Shown in pieces: positions 35,293-46,779 of a stretch of 64,000 bases of DNA. This stretch comes from Microstegium vimineum. Its lineage: Eukaryota; Streptophyta; Magnoliopsida; Poales; Poaceae. The notes beneath the pieces were generated by a model. It had not been told where the DNA came from and ran no database searches. It saw only the letters and a list, made by a program, of their open reading frames with translations. Each line of letters starts with the position of its first letter. The stretch's first letter is position 1. The translations under genes were made by a program, and so were the position numbers. The stretch spans positions 7,546,079 through 7,610,078 of the forward strand of contig CM039126.1 of NCBI GenBank assembly GCA_022036555.1, written 5' to 3'.

Positions 35293-36970
35293 CCCTCGGA
35301 TGTTGTCGATGAGCTTCTACAGACTCTTCACCTTTCGATGTGGCCAACGCGTGATGCCCAACTTCCTGCATTGCTTCTTGAGGAAGGTGACCCCCTCGAT
35401 GAGTAGTCTCAGGCTGTTCGATGTTCCAAGCGTTGGTGAAGATCTCGCCCTTCTCGTTCTTCAGCTTGTAAGTGTTGGGTTTTAGCACCTCTGCCACGAT
35501 GAAGGGTCCCTCCCAAGGTGGCGTCAACTTGTGACGCCCCTTGTTGCTTTGTCGATGGCGCAGAACGAGGTCGCCGACGTCGAGGTCCCTTTTGCGCACG
35601 TTTTTGTCGTGGTAGCGCCGCAGCGTCTGCTGGTACTTTGCCGACTTGAAGAGGGCCACGTCTCGGGCTTCCTCGAGCTGGTCGAGGGAGTCCTCTCGGG
35701 CTACTGTGTTGGCTTGCTCGTTGTAGGCTTTCAGTCGAGGGGACCCGTACTCGAGGTCAGTGGGGAGAACGGCCTCGGACCCATAGACCAAGAAAAATGG
35801 AGAGAACCCCGTGGCTCAACTTGGTGTCGTTTGGAGACTCCATAGCACAGCGGGCAGCTCGTCGACCCATCTCCTGCCATGTCTGTTCAGCCGATCGAAG
35901 ATCCTTGGCTTGAGGCCCTACAGAACCATACCATTGGCACGCTCGACCTGACCGTTAGTTCGAGGGTGGGCGACAGCGGACCAATTGACCCTAATGTGGT
36001 GATGGTCACAGAAGTCCAGGAACTTTTGGCCGGTGAACTGCGTGCCGTTGTCAGTGATGATGACGGTTGGGACCCCGAAGCAGTGGATGATGTCGGTGAA
36101 GAATATCACGGCTTGTCGAGACTGGATGTTGGCGATGGGTCGAGCCTCGATCCACTTCGAGAACTTGTCTATAGCCATGAGGAGGTGAGTGTGGCCACCC
36201 TTGGTTCTTTTCAGGGGGCCGACCATGTCGAGCCCCCATACTGCGAACGGCCAGGTTATGGGTATCATCTAAAGAGCTTGGGTGGGTAGGTGGGTCTGCC
36301 TGGCGTAGAATTGGCATCCCTTGCAAGATCGAACGAGTTTGGTGGCGTCGGTGAAGGCCATCGGCCAGTAGAAGCCTTGTCGAAAGGCACTTCCTACCAG
36401 CGTTCTTAGCGCCGCGTGGTGGCCACAAGCCCCCGAGTGTAGATCCTTCAGTAGTGCCCTCCCCTCCTCGAGGGTGAGGCAGCGCTGAAGTACCCTGGAG
36501 GGGCTACGTCGATATAGCTCACGGCCGTCCCCGTACAAGACGTAGGTTTTGGCACGTCGGGCTACATGACAGGCCTCCGTGCAGTCCTCTAGGAGTTCAC
36601 CCCGTGTCAGGTACTCGAGGTAGGGTGCGCGCCAATCCGTCGGAGGGGTTGGTGCTGTTGCAGTCCCGCCGATCTCCATGACCTCTTCCCCGCTCGAGGG
36701 GGGATCGGTCGAGGGGGGTGGATCGACCCCTTGCTCGAGGGCGGGAGCCCCCGAGTCTAGGTCGACGGATGGCTTGTGAAGATCCCTCGAGAAGACGTCA
36801 GGAGGAATCGTATCTCGAGAAGACGTGATTTTGGCCAGTTCGTCGGCAGCTTCGTTGTACCGACGGGCGACGTGGTTGAGCTCGAGGCCGTAGAATTTGT
36901 CCTCGAGTTTTCGGACCTCCTTGTAGTAAGCTTCCATCTTGGGGTCGTGGCAGCTCGAATCTTTCATCAC
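35135..36970 (-). pseudogene. Gypsy B second RNase H end and integrase, broken
   Basis: Reading down the - strand from 36970, the end of the archaeal-type RNase H is seen (HVARRYNEAADELAKI). Integrase follows, with zinc-binding HHAALRTLV and CKGCQFYAR, then the core: D in GLDMVGPL, D in IITDNGTQF and E in NGQVERANG, so the D-D-E triad survives. TAG stops interrupt at about 36267 and 35915. After a gap the C-terminal part continues with VYGSEAVLPTDLEYGSPRLK, DLVLRHR and PPWEGPFIVAEVL. The open frame runs past the end of the convergent antisense gene at 35292. Confidence 0.85.
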
Positions 36971-38639
36971 TTAGTCAATCACCAACTGAGAGTCCCCTCG
37001 CACGTCGAGGCATCGAACCCCGAGCTCGATGGCGATGCGCAGGCCGTTGACGAGGGCCTCGTATTCGGCGACGTTGTTGGAGGCGGGGAAGTGGAGCCAG
37101 ACGATGTAGCGCATGTGAACCCCTGAGGGTGATATGAACAGCAATCCGGCGCCTGCCCCCATCTTCATCAACAATCCATCGAAGTACATGGTCCAGAGCT
37201 CGTTCTGAACCTGCGCTGGGGGTAGTTGGGTGTCGGTCCATTCTGCAACGAAATCTGCCAGTACCTGAGACTTGATGGCCTTCCGAGGGGCGTAGGAGAG
37301 AGTCTCCCCCATGAGCTCGGCCGACCACTTGGCGATCCTTCCAGACGCCTCACGGTTTTGGATTATCTCTCCGAGGGGGAAAGATGAGACCACAGTGACC
37401 GGGTGGCCCAGGAAATAGTGTTGGAGCTTACGCCGAGTGAGGACAATCGCGTACAACAGCTTCTGGATGTGGGGGTACCTCGTCTTGGTCTTGGAAAGCA
37501 CCTCGCTCACGAAGTAGACAAGCCTCTGAACCGGCAGGGCGTGTCCTTCCTCCTCCCTCTCGACTACTACGATCGCGCTGACTGTCTGGGTAGTTGCTGC
37601 GACGTAGAGCAAGAGGGGCTCGGCCGGACTCGGGGGTACCAAGACCGAGGGCGAGGTGAGCAAGGCCTTGAGCTTCGAGAGTGATTCCTTGGCTTCGGCG
37701 GTCCACACGAAGTGTTCCGTCTTCTTCAGGAGGCGATAAAGGGGTAGGGCCTTCTCTCCGAGCCTCGAGATGAACTGACTGAGGGCGGCGAGGCACCCTG
37801 TGACCCTTTGCACGCTCTTGAGGTCGTTGATCGGGCCCATCCTCGTGATTGCGGTTACCTTCTCGGGATTGGCCTCGATCCCGCGCTAGGAAACTATGTA
37901 CCCCAAGAGCATGCCTCGAGGGACCCCGAAGACACACTTCTCAGGGTTTAGTTTTATGCGATTCGCCCGGAGGCACCCAAACGCGATCTCGAGGTCTCCG
38001 ACCAGGTTTCCGACTGTCTTGGACTTGACCACGATGTCGTCGACGTAGGCCTCGACGGTCGGCCCTATGTGTTTCCCGAAGACGTGGAGCATGCATCGCT
38101 GGTAGGTGGCCCTGGCGTTTCGCAAACCGAAGGGCATGGTGAGGTAGCAAAACATGCCAAAGGGAGTGATGAAAGAGGTCGCGAGCTGATCGGACTCCTT
38201 CATCTTTATTTGGTGGTAGCCGGAGTATGCATCAAGGAAGCAGAGGGTTTCGCATCCCGCAGTGGAATCCACTATTTGGTCGATACGTGGTAGTGGGAAA
38301 GGAACCTTGGGACAGGCTTTATTTAAACTGGTGTAATCTACGCACATCCTATCCTTCCCATTCTTTTTCTTAACAAGTACAGGGTTAGCTAACCACTCGG
38401 GATGATGTACCTCCTTGATGAATCCGGCCTTCAAAAGCTTATCGACCTCCTCCCCGATGATCCTACGCTTCTCCTCGTCGAAGTGGCGCAGGCGTTGCTT
38501 CACCGCTTTGGACCCGGCTCAGATGTCCAAGGAGTGCTCGGCGACCTTCCTCGGAATGCCCGACATATCCGAGGGACTCCATGCAAACATGTCGGCATTC
38601 GCACGGAGAAAGTCGACGAGCACTGCTTCCTATTTGGGC
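36971..38639 (-). pseudogene. Gypsy B reverse transcriptase and RNase H, broken
   Basis: RT motifs on the - strand: EEVDKLLKAGFIKEV, WLANPVLVKKKNGK, VDYTSLNKACPK, CFLDAYSGYHQI, and the catalytic AYVDDIVVKSK (about 38025-38060). The Ty3-type RNase H tether (TRYPHIQKLLYAIVLTRRKL) and the start of an archaeal-type RNase H follow (WTMYFDG, NNVAEYEALVNGL, GDSQLVID). In-frame stops: TAG near 38634, TGA near 38519, TAG near 37890 and TAA at 36971-36973. Each could arise from a sense codon by one C-to-T change. Confidence 0.85.
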
Positions 38640-39599
38640 TCGAGGGTGGCGCTGATCGTCAGCACCTTCCCATCCGCGAGGCCAGGGTCGAGCGGGACGG
38701 TCTTGGTGTCTTCCGCCGGCTTGAAGTTGTCGGCGTGTCGCTTGGGGTCGGGGATCTCCCTGGACAAGTCGTCGAGGGCCGCGAGGATGGCTGACTCCTC
38801 GGCAGCCTCGGCTTTTTCCACGCACTCGACGTCGCAGTCATATGCGTGCTCGTAGGAGGTGTCGACGGTGATGACCCCCGAGGGCCCTGGCATCTTGAGC
38901 TTGAGGTAGGTATAGTTCGGGACCGCCATGAACTTGGCGTACCCGGTCGACCGATGATGGCGTGGTAGGTGCCTCGGAACGCAACCACCTCGAAGGTCAG
39001 CTCTTCCTTTCAGAAGTTCGAGGGGACGCCGAAGCAAACGGGTAACTTGATGCGGCCGATTGGGAGTGCCTTCTTCCCTGGGACGATCCCGTGGAACCCC
39101 CCCGCGCTGGGCAGGAGCATGGTCCTCGGGATTCCCAGGAGGTCGAGGGTCTCGGCGTAGATGACGTTGAGGCTGCTGCCCCCATCCATGAGTACCTTTG
39201 TGAGGCGGGTGTTGAGGATTACCGGATCGACGACGAGCGGGTAGACCCCTGCGTTGGGGATGTGCTCGGGTGGTCGTCCTGGTCGAAGGTGATCGGCGTG
39301 TGTGACCAGTCGAGGTACCGAGGAGCCTGGGCTCGAACGGAGAAAACCTCTCGACGCTCCCTCTTGCGCTGGCGCGTGGTGAGGCGAGTCGAGGGTCCCC
39401 CGTAGATCATGTAGCAGTCATGGATTTCGGGGAAGCCCCCTTTCTTGACGTCGCCTTTGACGAGGAGGTCGCAGGGTGGGTCTTCCTTGTCGTCGTCTCT
39501 CCTGAAGCCAGGAGGGATGAAGTGCTTTTGAAGCATGCGACAGTCCTCGAGACGGTGGTTGGCCGGTCCCATATGATAGGGACAGGGCTCCTTCAGCAT
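38640..39599 (-). pseudogene. Gypsy B gag-pol spacer and aspartic protease, broken
   Basis: On the - strand the region begins KEPCPYHMGPANHRLEDC, a C-H-H-C spacing typical of the Gag end in this lineage, and passes through PEIHDCYMIYGG. Around 39190 it reaches LMDGGSSLNVIYAETL, the protease active-site region (DGGS in place of DTGS), then FRGTYHAIIGRPGYAKFMAV. Several frame changes separate these segments. Confidence 0.7.
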
Positions 39600-41066
39600 C
39601 TTGTCGAAGATGCCCCCGTCAGGAGGGGGCCCTCGGGCTTCTTCTTGTCTGCCGCAGCGACAAGGTTGTCGGGCTCGTCGTCGAGCTCGACGTCGGGCTC
39701 GACGTTGCGTCGGCCCGGTTGGTTCATCTTCTTCTTCTTCCTGCCACCGTTGCCGTTGTTGTTCCTTCTGGGCCCATTGTTCTTCTTGAGCTCGTTTTTT
39801 GAGCCCCCGGGCTCATCCGCCTTGCCCCTCCCCTTCTTTGGAGGTATCTGGAAGAACGCGCCAACGGCTTCTTCGCCAGCTACGTAGTTGGCGATGATGT
39901 CCATGAGCTCGTTGGCGGTCTTGGGGGTGTTTCGCCCCAGCTCCCGCACCAACTCCTTGCAGGTCATTCCGACGATGAACGCCGTAATGACCTCGTGGTC
40001 GGACATGTGGGTTAGTGCGGTACGCTGCCTCGAGAATCGGCGGGTGAAGGCGCGGAGGGTCTCCCCTGGCTTCTGCTTGCAGCTGCGGAGGTCCCAGGGG
40101 TTGCCCGGCCGCTCGTAGGTGCCTTTGAAGTTGCCCTCGAAGATCCTGACCAGGTCGGGCCAGTCTTGGATCAAGTCCGGGGGGCAGCTCCTCGAGCCAT
40201 CTGCGAGCGGTGTTGGAGAGGAACAATGGGAGTTGTCGAATGATGACGTGGTCGTTGTCGGCTCCACCCAGCTGACATGCCAGCCTGAAGTCGGCAAGCC
40301 AGAGCTCTGGCTTGGTTTCGCCGTTGTACTTGACCAGGCTGGTGGGTGGACAGAAACGGACGGGAAGGGGGGTTCGCCGGATGGTTCTGCCGAAGACTCG
40401 GGGCCCCGGTGGCTCCGGAGACCGACATCGGTCTTCGTCACTGTCGTAGCGCCCACGTCGGTGAGCGTTGTAGCCTCGAGACTCGTCGTCGCCGTACCGA
40501 CGTCGATTGTTCACCCGAGGGGGTTGATCGTTGACGAGGCGTTCCCGAACTGGTCGTCGCTCGACTTGGCCCTGGGGTGCTTTGTCCTGGTGGACGGATA
40601 CCTCTCAATTTTGTCGAGGGGGTACTTCCTGTCGCTCGGAGGCAGCCCCTCGATGCCTCGAGGCCGAGCTCTCCGCCTGCTGCACGGCCGCAGTTTGAAG
40701 AAGCCCCTAGATTTCGTCCCTGATACGCCGTGCTTGGAGGGTCGATGGCGCCGGCATGTCGCGGAGGAGCATTGCGGCCGCTACGACATTCTGGCTGGCG
40801 TGGTTGTAGACTCGGGGCCCGTTCGCCCCCTCCTCAACGATTTGCCGGTGGACTTCCCAGACCCGCTCGCGAGCTCCTCCACCCTGTGGGCGCCCTCGAT
40901 CCCGCTCGAGGGCGTGCTCGAGTTGCTAAAGTCGCAGGCGCTCCTCCTCGAGCTTACCGAGCAGCTCTCGGACTTGCGTGATTTGGACGTCTGGGGGTGG
41001 ATCGGCTTGGTTAGGACTTGGGGGGTTGGCATCTCGTGCTAGTGTAGCGTTGCCCCCTCCTCCTTC
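39600..41066 (-). pseudogene. Gypsy B gag, broken
   Basis: From the right, the N-terminal region has ITQVRELLGKLEEERLRL (about 40990). The capsid part follows: PVRFCPPTSLVKYNGETKPE, WLADFRLACQLGG, then GTYERPGNPWDLRSCKQKPG and LRAFTRRFSRQR. The basic C-terminal end has KKGRGKADEPGG and polybasic runs. A C6 homopolymer (G6 at 40179-40184 on +) shifts the frame; five C would restore continuity. The extreme N-terminus abuts the truncated 5' LTR at 41081, so the leader has been lost. Confidence 0.8.
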
Positions 41067-41080
41067 TTCTGTGGCCGCGG

Positions 41081-42085
41081 TGTCGTAGTATGGGCGGCGT
41101 GTCCGTGGCATAGTGCCGGCGAAGGGACGTCGAGCACTGTGCCGGCATGGCCTTCCCGTCCTTTTGGCGCTCCGGGTCGTGGTGGCAGTGGAAGTCGCCG
41201 CGGCACGTCGCGGCACAGCTTCCGCAGACGGGCGCGAATCCCATAGCTGAAGCGAGACGGGGCGGATGGGACGGGCCCCATACTAGAGTTGTTGGAGGGA
41301 GGGGTCGAGCCCCTCGGTCGAGGGGGGGTCGAGCCCTGCGTGGCTCTGCCGTATCCCCGAAGTTGTCGTCGAGGGCCGTACTGTTCACGTTCCAAGGGGT
41401 GCCGCTGGAGTCCGTACTCGCGTCATGGCGACAGTGGCAGCACAGTTGACGGGAGTCCGGGTCATGGCGTTGAGCTGATGGATTTGACTGTGGTCATGGG
41501 TGCCCACGGCGTTAGGCGGATTTACTTTAACCCATGTCGGGAGCAGTTGGGCTGATCGAGCCTCCCGTCCGGGGGTTGTTCGTTCGACCCCTGGTCCGTC
41601 GCTCGTCGTCGAGGTAGGGTCGAAGCAAAGGTGGAGTCGGAGGGATCGAAGTAGAGGCCGAGGGGTCGTTCGTTCGACCCCTCGTCTGTCACCCGGTGTC
41701 GAGGTAGGAGCCGGGGGGTCGTTCGTTCGACCCTCGGTCCGTCATTTGATGTCGAGGTGGAGGCCGAGGGGTCGTTCGTTCGACCCCTCGTCCGTCATTT
41801 GGCATCGAGGTGGAGGCCGAGGGGTCGTTCGTTCGGCCCCTCGTCTGTCATTCGGCGTCAAGGTGGAGACGGAGGGGTCGTTCGTTCGACCCTTTGTCCG
41901 TCTCTTTCCGTCAAGGTGGGCCGGCCCGCGACTTGTTGCCATAGCCGGTGCAGGGGGGCCTTCACGTGATGAGCCTTTCCTTACTGACTTGAGCAGTGGG
42001 CCGGTTCCTGTCTTAAAAATGGTTGCTATGTTTTAGCGTTAATTTATCGAACGGTTTAGGGTACCCCTTACCTTCGTACCCGACA
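41081..42085 (-). repeat. 5' LTR of Gypsy B, truncated on its inner side
   Basis: The 1005 bp match 28577-29579 of the full LTR. The inner 430 bp, equivalent to 28147-28576, is absent. That part contains the TATA box, the transcription start and U5. No primer-binding site follows on the gag side. The outer end, CCGACA at 42085, is intact and adjoins the GAAAG duplication. Confidence 0.9.
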
Positions 42086-42374
42086 GAAAGCAACTTTGAA
42101 TGACTATGGAATCAACTTCAAGCAAGTGCCATTGCTATGTGACAATGAAAGTGCGGTGAAGCTCACCAACAATCCGGTTCAACATTCAAGAACCAAGCAC
42201 ATTGATGTAAGGCACCACTTCATAAGGGATCATCAACTCAAGGGTGATATCAAAATCACAAGTATTGGCACCGATGATCAACTTGCCGATATATTCACCA
42301 AGCCATTAGATGAGAAAAGGTTTTGCAAGCTAAGGAATGAATTGAACATTCTTGACTTCTCAAATATGTGTTGA
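42086..42374 (+). pseudogene. Copia A RNase H, C-terminal part
   Basis: This is the continuation of the RNase H cut by Gypsy B. It contains LCDNESAVKLTNNPVQHSRT, KHIDVRHHFIRD and DQLADIFTKPLD and ends NILDFSNMC with TGA at 42372-42374. The reading frame agrees with the codons before the insertion once a single GAAAG is counted. Confidence 0.9.
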
Positions 42375-42381
42375 TGCACCC

Positions 42382-44682
42382 TGAAAGTGCATCTAGCCCT
42401 TTAGTGGGTTTTGGTGAATTGAGTGACAACACAATTAAAGGTCTAACAAGTTTGCTAAGTGTGTCAAAGGTTCAACAAGAAAAGCAAACTTGATGGTATT
42501 CCACACAGTGTTGAGATGAAGGTCAAATTGTGTATTGTTGTATTGGAAGACTATGGAAACAATCTAGTTCAAACAAAAGACAACAATGCAAATGGAATCA
42601 ATTAAGTGGCCTCTATGTTGTGGGATATCATAGTATCATGTGAAAGCAAGCATACTTGACAAATGGTAAATGAGACATGATTTGATAGTTATGGATTGGT
42701 CTCTATATTGGCTTGCTTTACATGAACAAGAAGAGTTGGATAGTGGACTAGTGTTGATCAAGGATTAAATAATGAATCAATAGTGCATTAGTGAGAAAAC
42801 ACCAAGCAAAGGTCAAATGACAAAGGAGACAATGTATATTGGATATAATATGGTCTCTACTTTAGTTTGCCTGTATGGACAAAGATGTGGAAAATCACTT
42901 TGCATTAATATGATCAAGCTAGAAGTATGAAGATAGAGATTGTAGTGAATAATGGGAGTGTCAAGCCAAAATGAGGAAGATCTAAGGAATTATGAATTGG
43001 CTTGACCATATTGATATGGAGTCTCATATATCAAAGCTTGATTGATCTCAACATTCATATCTATAAGATATTCAAGCAAGGATCACAATGTTGAAGAAAT
43101 GGTTTTCAATCGGTGCTTAATATGATGTGACTTGAGTATGGCTTGATAGGGTGAAGATAGCAAGGAAAGGACTTCGAGGTACTAAGCAAAGGTGAAGGTC
43201 AAGGAGACCGAGGTACTATAGCTAAGGTGAAGAAGAGAGTACTTGCATTGAGTCGAAGTACTAATCGAGCTATGAGGAGTCATATTATGTTGAGGATCAA
43301 TTTATTAGTGATAGTGACTTGAAACCATGGGCTGAATTCATATGTGTTGGAAAGATTCAAGTCATAAGCTCTAAGGTGTGTTTGCTCAAAGAGATGAGAT
43401 AATGATGATTGCAAACACATGCTCAAGGTATTATAAGAATGAGGACAATACATTCAATAGTGCAACCCCAAATTATCAAAGGATGTGGTGACCAACTCAA
43501 AAGTGTTTAAATTATTTGATGCTTTGAATTTGAGTTTAGGAAATACCGTACTACAAAGGGGGATACAATATGCATGCTTAAATGTGCAACCAAGTGCTCA
43601 AATTCCACCAAACATCCTCTCATACCTTGCCCAGACTCCCTGCAAATCAGTTTTTCATTCGGAGCATTTTTGGGCAGCGCAGCGGTGCTGTTCACCTGAG
43701 CAGCAGTGCTGGGAGTCCAGCAGTGCCGGGCTTAAGTCTAGCAATGCCGGACCTATCCGGTAGTGCCGGGCCTGAGTCCAGCAGTGTTGGGACTTAAAGT
43801 GTCCGTTGGACAGCAGAGGGTATTTATATCCCCTTCCTGCTGCCCCCAATGGTCATCTCGACCATTCCCTTCCCCAGTGCTCACAATAACAGCTCTCTCC
43901 CTCTCTCTAACTCCATTGGAGCCCCTCAAGCTTCTCCCTTGATTCCTCTCCAATCTTTTGAGAGATTGAGCCTCCAAACTTCATTAGAGAGCAGCCCAAA
44001 CTGTTCTTCAACGCCTAGAGCACTTGGTTCACGTTCAAGCCGGTGGATTGCATTCGTTACTCTTGGAGCTTGCTCCTAGCCGGCTAGAGCGTCGCCCGTG
44101 GAGCTTGCCAACTTGTGTGGTAGCCCCGGGAGGTTTGTAACCATTTCATTGCAGCTAATAAAGCACCCCTCACTTCAAGAGTTCACTCTCTTTATTTTAG
44201 AACGAGGGAAAGGCAAGCCTTGTGTGGCGAGCCTAAGCCTTGTGTGGCGAACCTCAACAACGTGGACTAAGGCCAGCCTTGGTGGCAACGCTGAACCACG
44301 GGATAAATCTTGTGTTACTTGTGTTTGTGTTGTTTGCTTTACTTACATTTGTCCTCAAGGTGATTTCTAGGGTTTGGTCCTGATCTACTTGCTGGATATG
44401 TTGCTACCACTTTCAAGTGGTGCTAGAGGTTCCCTACACCTCTAGGAAGGTTTTCATTCAAGCACAATTTTCATTCTAGTTATACATTTTGAATTGTGCT
44501 CAGTTCTGTCCTGGTGGCCAGCACTGCCGGGCTTTAGAGCAGCAGTGCCGGGCACCCCGGCAGTGCCGGACCCAAGGTCGGCAGTGCCGGACCTGTGCTG
44601 ACAGAAAGTTTGCAAGTTTATTTTTAAACATGACTATTCACCCCCCCCTCTAGTCCTTCTAGGCGACATCAAGGTCCTTTCA
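42382..44682 (+). repeat. 5' LTR of Copia C and primer-binding site
   Basis: The 2301-bp LTR reads TGAAAGTGCATC to GTCCTTTCA. ATTGGTATCAGAGC (44683-44696) is the tRNA-Met primer site. A TATTTATA box is present near 43820. Words of the type CAGTGCCGG occur in two clusters, 43685-43790 and 44515-44605. Confidence 0.9.
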
Positions 44683-44735
44683 ATTGGTATCAGAGCTTGG
44701 CTCTCTTTTTCGGGCTTAACCGCCTAGAGAGAACG

Positions 44736-46754
44736 ATGTCGACAAGTGGGAAGGTATCTCTAGAACTTCTACTTTTTGATGGCTCAAATTATACATCTTG
44801 GTCTGCTGTTGTACTTGATGTTTTTAAGACCATGGGTCCTCATATAGAGCAGATTGTATATGTGAGCATCTCACCTCCTAGTGATGATTTGAACTATCTA
44901 TCTAGAGAGGAAGTGAAATGCTTACAATACAATGCTCAAGCTACTAATGTCTTATTTAGTGCTTTGAGTGAAGATGTACTTGATGTTGTTATATTTGGAG
45001 ATGGTGAACCACTTGAGGATGCTCATATCATTTGGACTACTCTCAAAGAAATATATGGAAAGTCCAAGTGTGATGAGGAGTTGCTCTCATTGGAAGTATC
45101 ACTTGAGGAGTGCTCAACTTCACCAACACATGTAAAGCCTCAAGTGATTCTCTCAAAAGGTCTAAGTGATCATGCCACATTCATCTCCTCACCAACATAT
45201 GACTTAATGAACGGTAATGGAATTGTTGGTGAGAACAATACTTGTATATGTGGCACCTCTACCTCCTCTAGTTCTTGTGAAACTAACATTTTGAAGGAAG
45301 AAGAAGCTCATGATCGGTGGAGGCCAAATGATGAATCCACCTCACCAAGAAGCTCAACTCTCTATGTCACTTCTCATGTGAGTCTTATGGCAAAGAAAGA
45401 GAAGAATGTGACAAGTGAGAGTGAGAGTGATAGTGATAGTGAAGATGAAAGTGATGATGATGATGGGATCACTCAACATCTTGCTCGGCTAAGCAAGAAA
45501 GACAAGTTGATGGTGATGAAGCTCATGGAGAAAATAAATGAGCAAGAAGAAACACTTCACAAGCAAGATGACTTTTGCATTAAAAAGATCAAATGCTTGG
45601 AGAAGTTGACCAATAAGCATGAAAAGCTTAAGTGCTCTCATGCTAGGTTGGTCGAAAGGTATGAAAACTTGTCAATTGAGCAAACTCATACTATTAACTC
45701 TCTATCTTGTGTTGCTCAATTAGAAGATGAGAATTATATGCTTAAGGAGAAATTGGAAAGGCTCACTAGCAAGAATGAGACTTTACAAGAAAGTCATGAT
45801 GGGTTGTTGTGCTCTCATGAGAAGATTATGAATTCTCATATCATGCTAGAGATTGCTCATGAGGTTATGATAGCAGCGGTAAAATCATATCAACCTCACA
45901 CCCATAAATTCACATGTACACAAGTTCAATGTATTTTATCATGTGCTAACAATTGTTGCTCTCAAGCAAGCCAACCTTCCGTTGAGCATGTATATGTAGA
46001 AACATGTGATGACTCCATCACAAAAGAAAATGAACAGCTCAAGGAAGAGGTTGAGAGGCTAAGAAGGGACTTGATTCATTTCAAGGGGTCAACCGATGCA
46101 TACACCAAATCCCATCAACAAAATTATAAGTCCAACAATGAGTTTGAATGTGCGCAGTTTGAAAGGAAGGAGCATATTGGTACAGATCAGCCTGCACAGA
46201 TGGTGGCACAACAGCAGCCCCGAGTAGCACAACCACCTAAGGCCAGCAGTGCCGCTGTGAAGGGCGGCAGTGCCGCACCCCGCAAAAATGGGAAGGCTAC
46301 CAATCCGACTCCCGATCAGACTAAGCCTAAGAAGATGGTGCCCAGGTAAAAGCAGGTTTCCCAAAAGCCAAAAGAATCAATGTGGGTCACTCAAAATAAG
46401 GTGCAAGATATATCAAAGAAGACTCACATCACTTGCTTCAAGTGTAAGAAAGAGGGTCACCATGTGAGAGATTGCACAGTGAAGAAGGAAGAGAAAGGCA
46501 TGATCAAAATCCAAGAGAATAAGAAGAAGAAGACTCATGCTAAGTGCTCCAATATAGAACATAATGCCTCTATGTGTTCCAACAAGGTTGATGATCAAGT
46601 CACACTTCCAAACAAGAAGACAACACAAAGCAATAGAAGGTGTCATGGCTGTCATATGAAGGGACATGAAATTGCATCATGCCCCCACATGAATGATGAA
46701 GTCTTGGCATCATCAAGAAAGAGGCTCACTAGCAAGGTAGCAAGCAAAAGGTAG
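44736..46754 (+). pseudogene. Copia C gag with three zinc knuckles
   Basis: The ATG at 44736 (MSTSGKVSLELLLFDGSNYT) opens 537 codons to TAA 46347-46349; the same frame continues to 46754. The UBN2-like capsid part has WTTLKEIYGKSKCDEEL. Acidic linker SESESDSDSEDESDDDD follows, then an extended coiled coil (about residues 265-395 and 435-460). After the stop come three Cys-His modules: CFKCKKEGHHVRDC, KCSNIEHNASMC and CHGCHMKGHEIASC. If the TAA at 46347 and the TAG at 46752-46754 were sense codons, Gag would run to the LTR junction. I chose ATG 44736 over the TTG upstream. Confidence 0.8.
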
Positions 46755-46779
46755 GAAAAGAAGGCCAACAAGAACAAGA

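Larger units (their letters stand above)
28147..42085 (-). mobile_element. Gypsy B, Tat-like retrotransposon nested in Copia A
   Basis: It is flanked by a perfect GAAAG duplication (28142-28146 and 42086-42090). Termini are TGTCGG and CCGACA. gag-pol is read on the - strand in the order gag, protease, RT, RNase H, a second archaeal-type RNase H, integrase. That domain order with the second RNase H marks the Tat lineage of Ty3/Gypsy. On the + strand between integrase and the 3' LTR lies an additional multi-exon gene. The 5' LTR (right side) has lost 430 bp together with the primer site, and coding regions carry many stops, so the copy is dead. Confidence 0.9.

Noticed and set aside
44697..44735. 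Upstream start for Copia C gag
   Set aside because: It begins with TTG inside the leader after the primer site; ATG 44736 is the first proper start.
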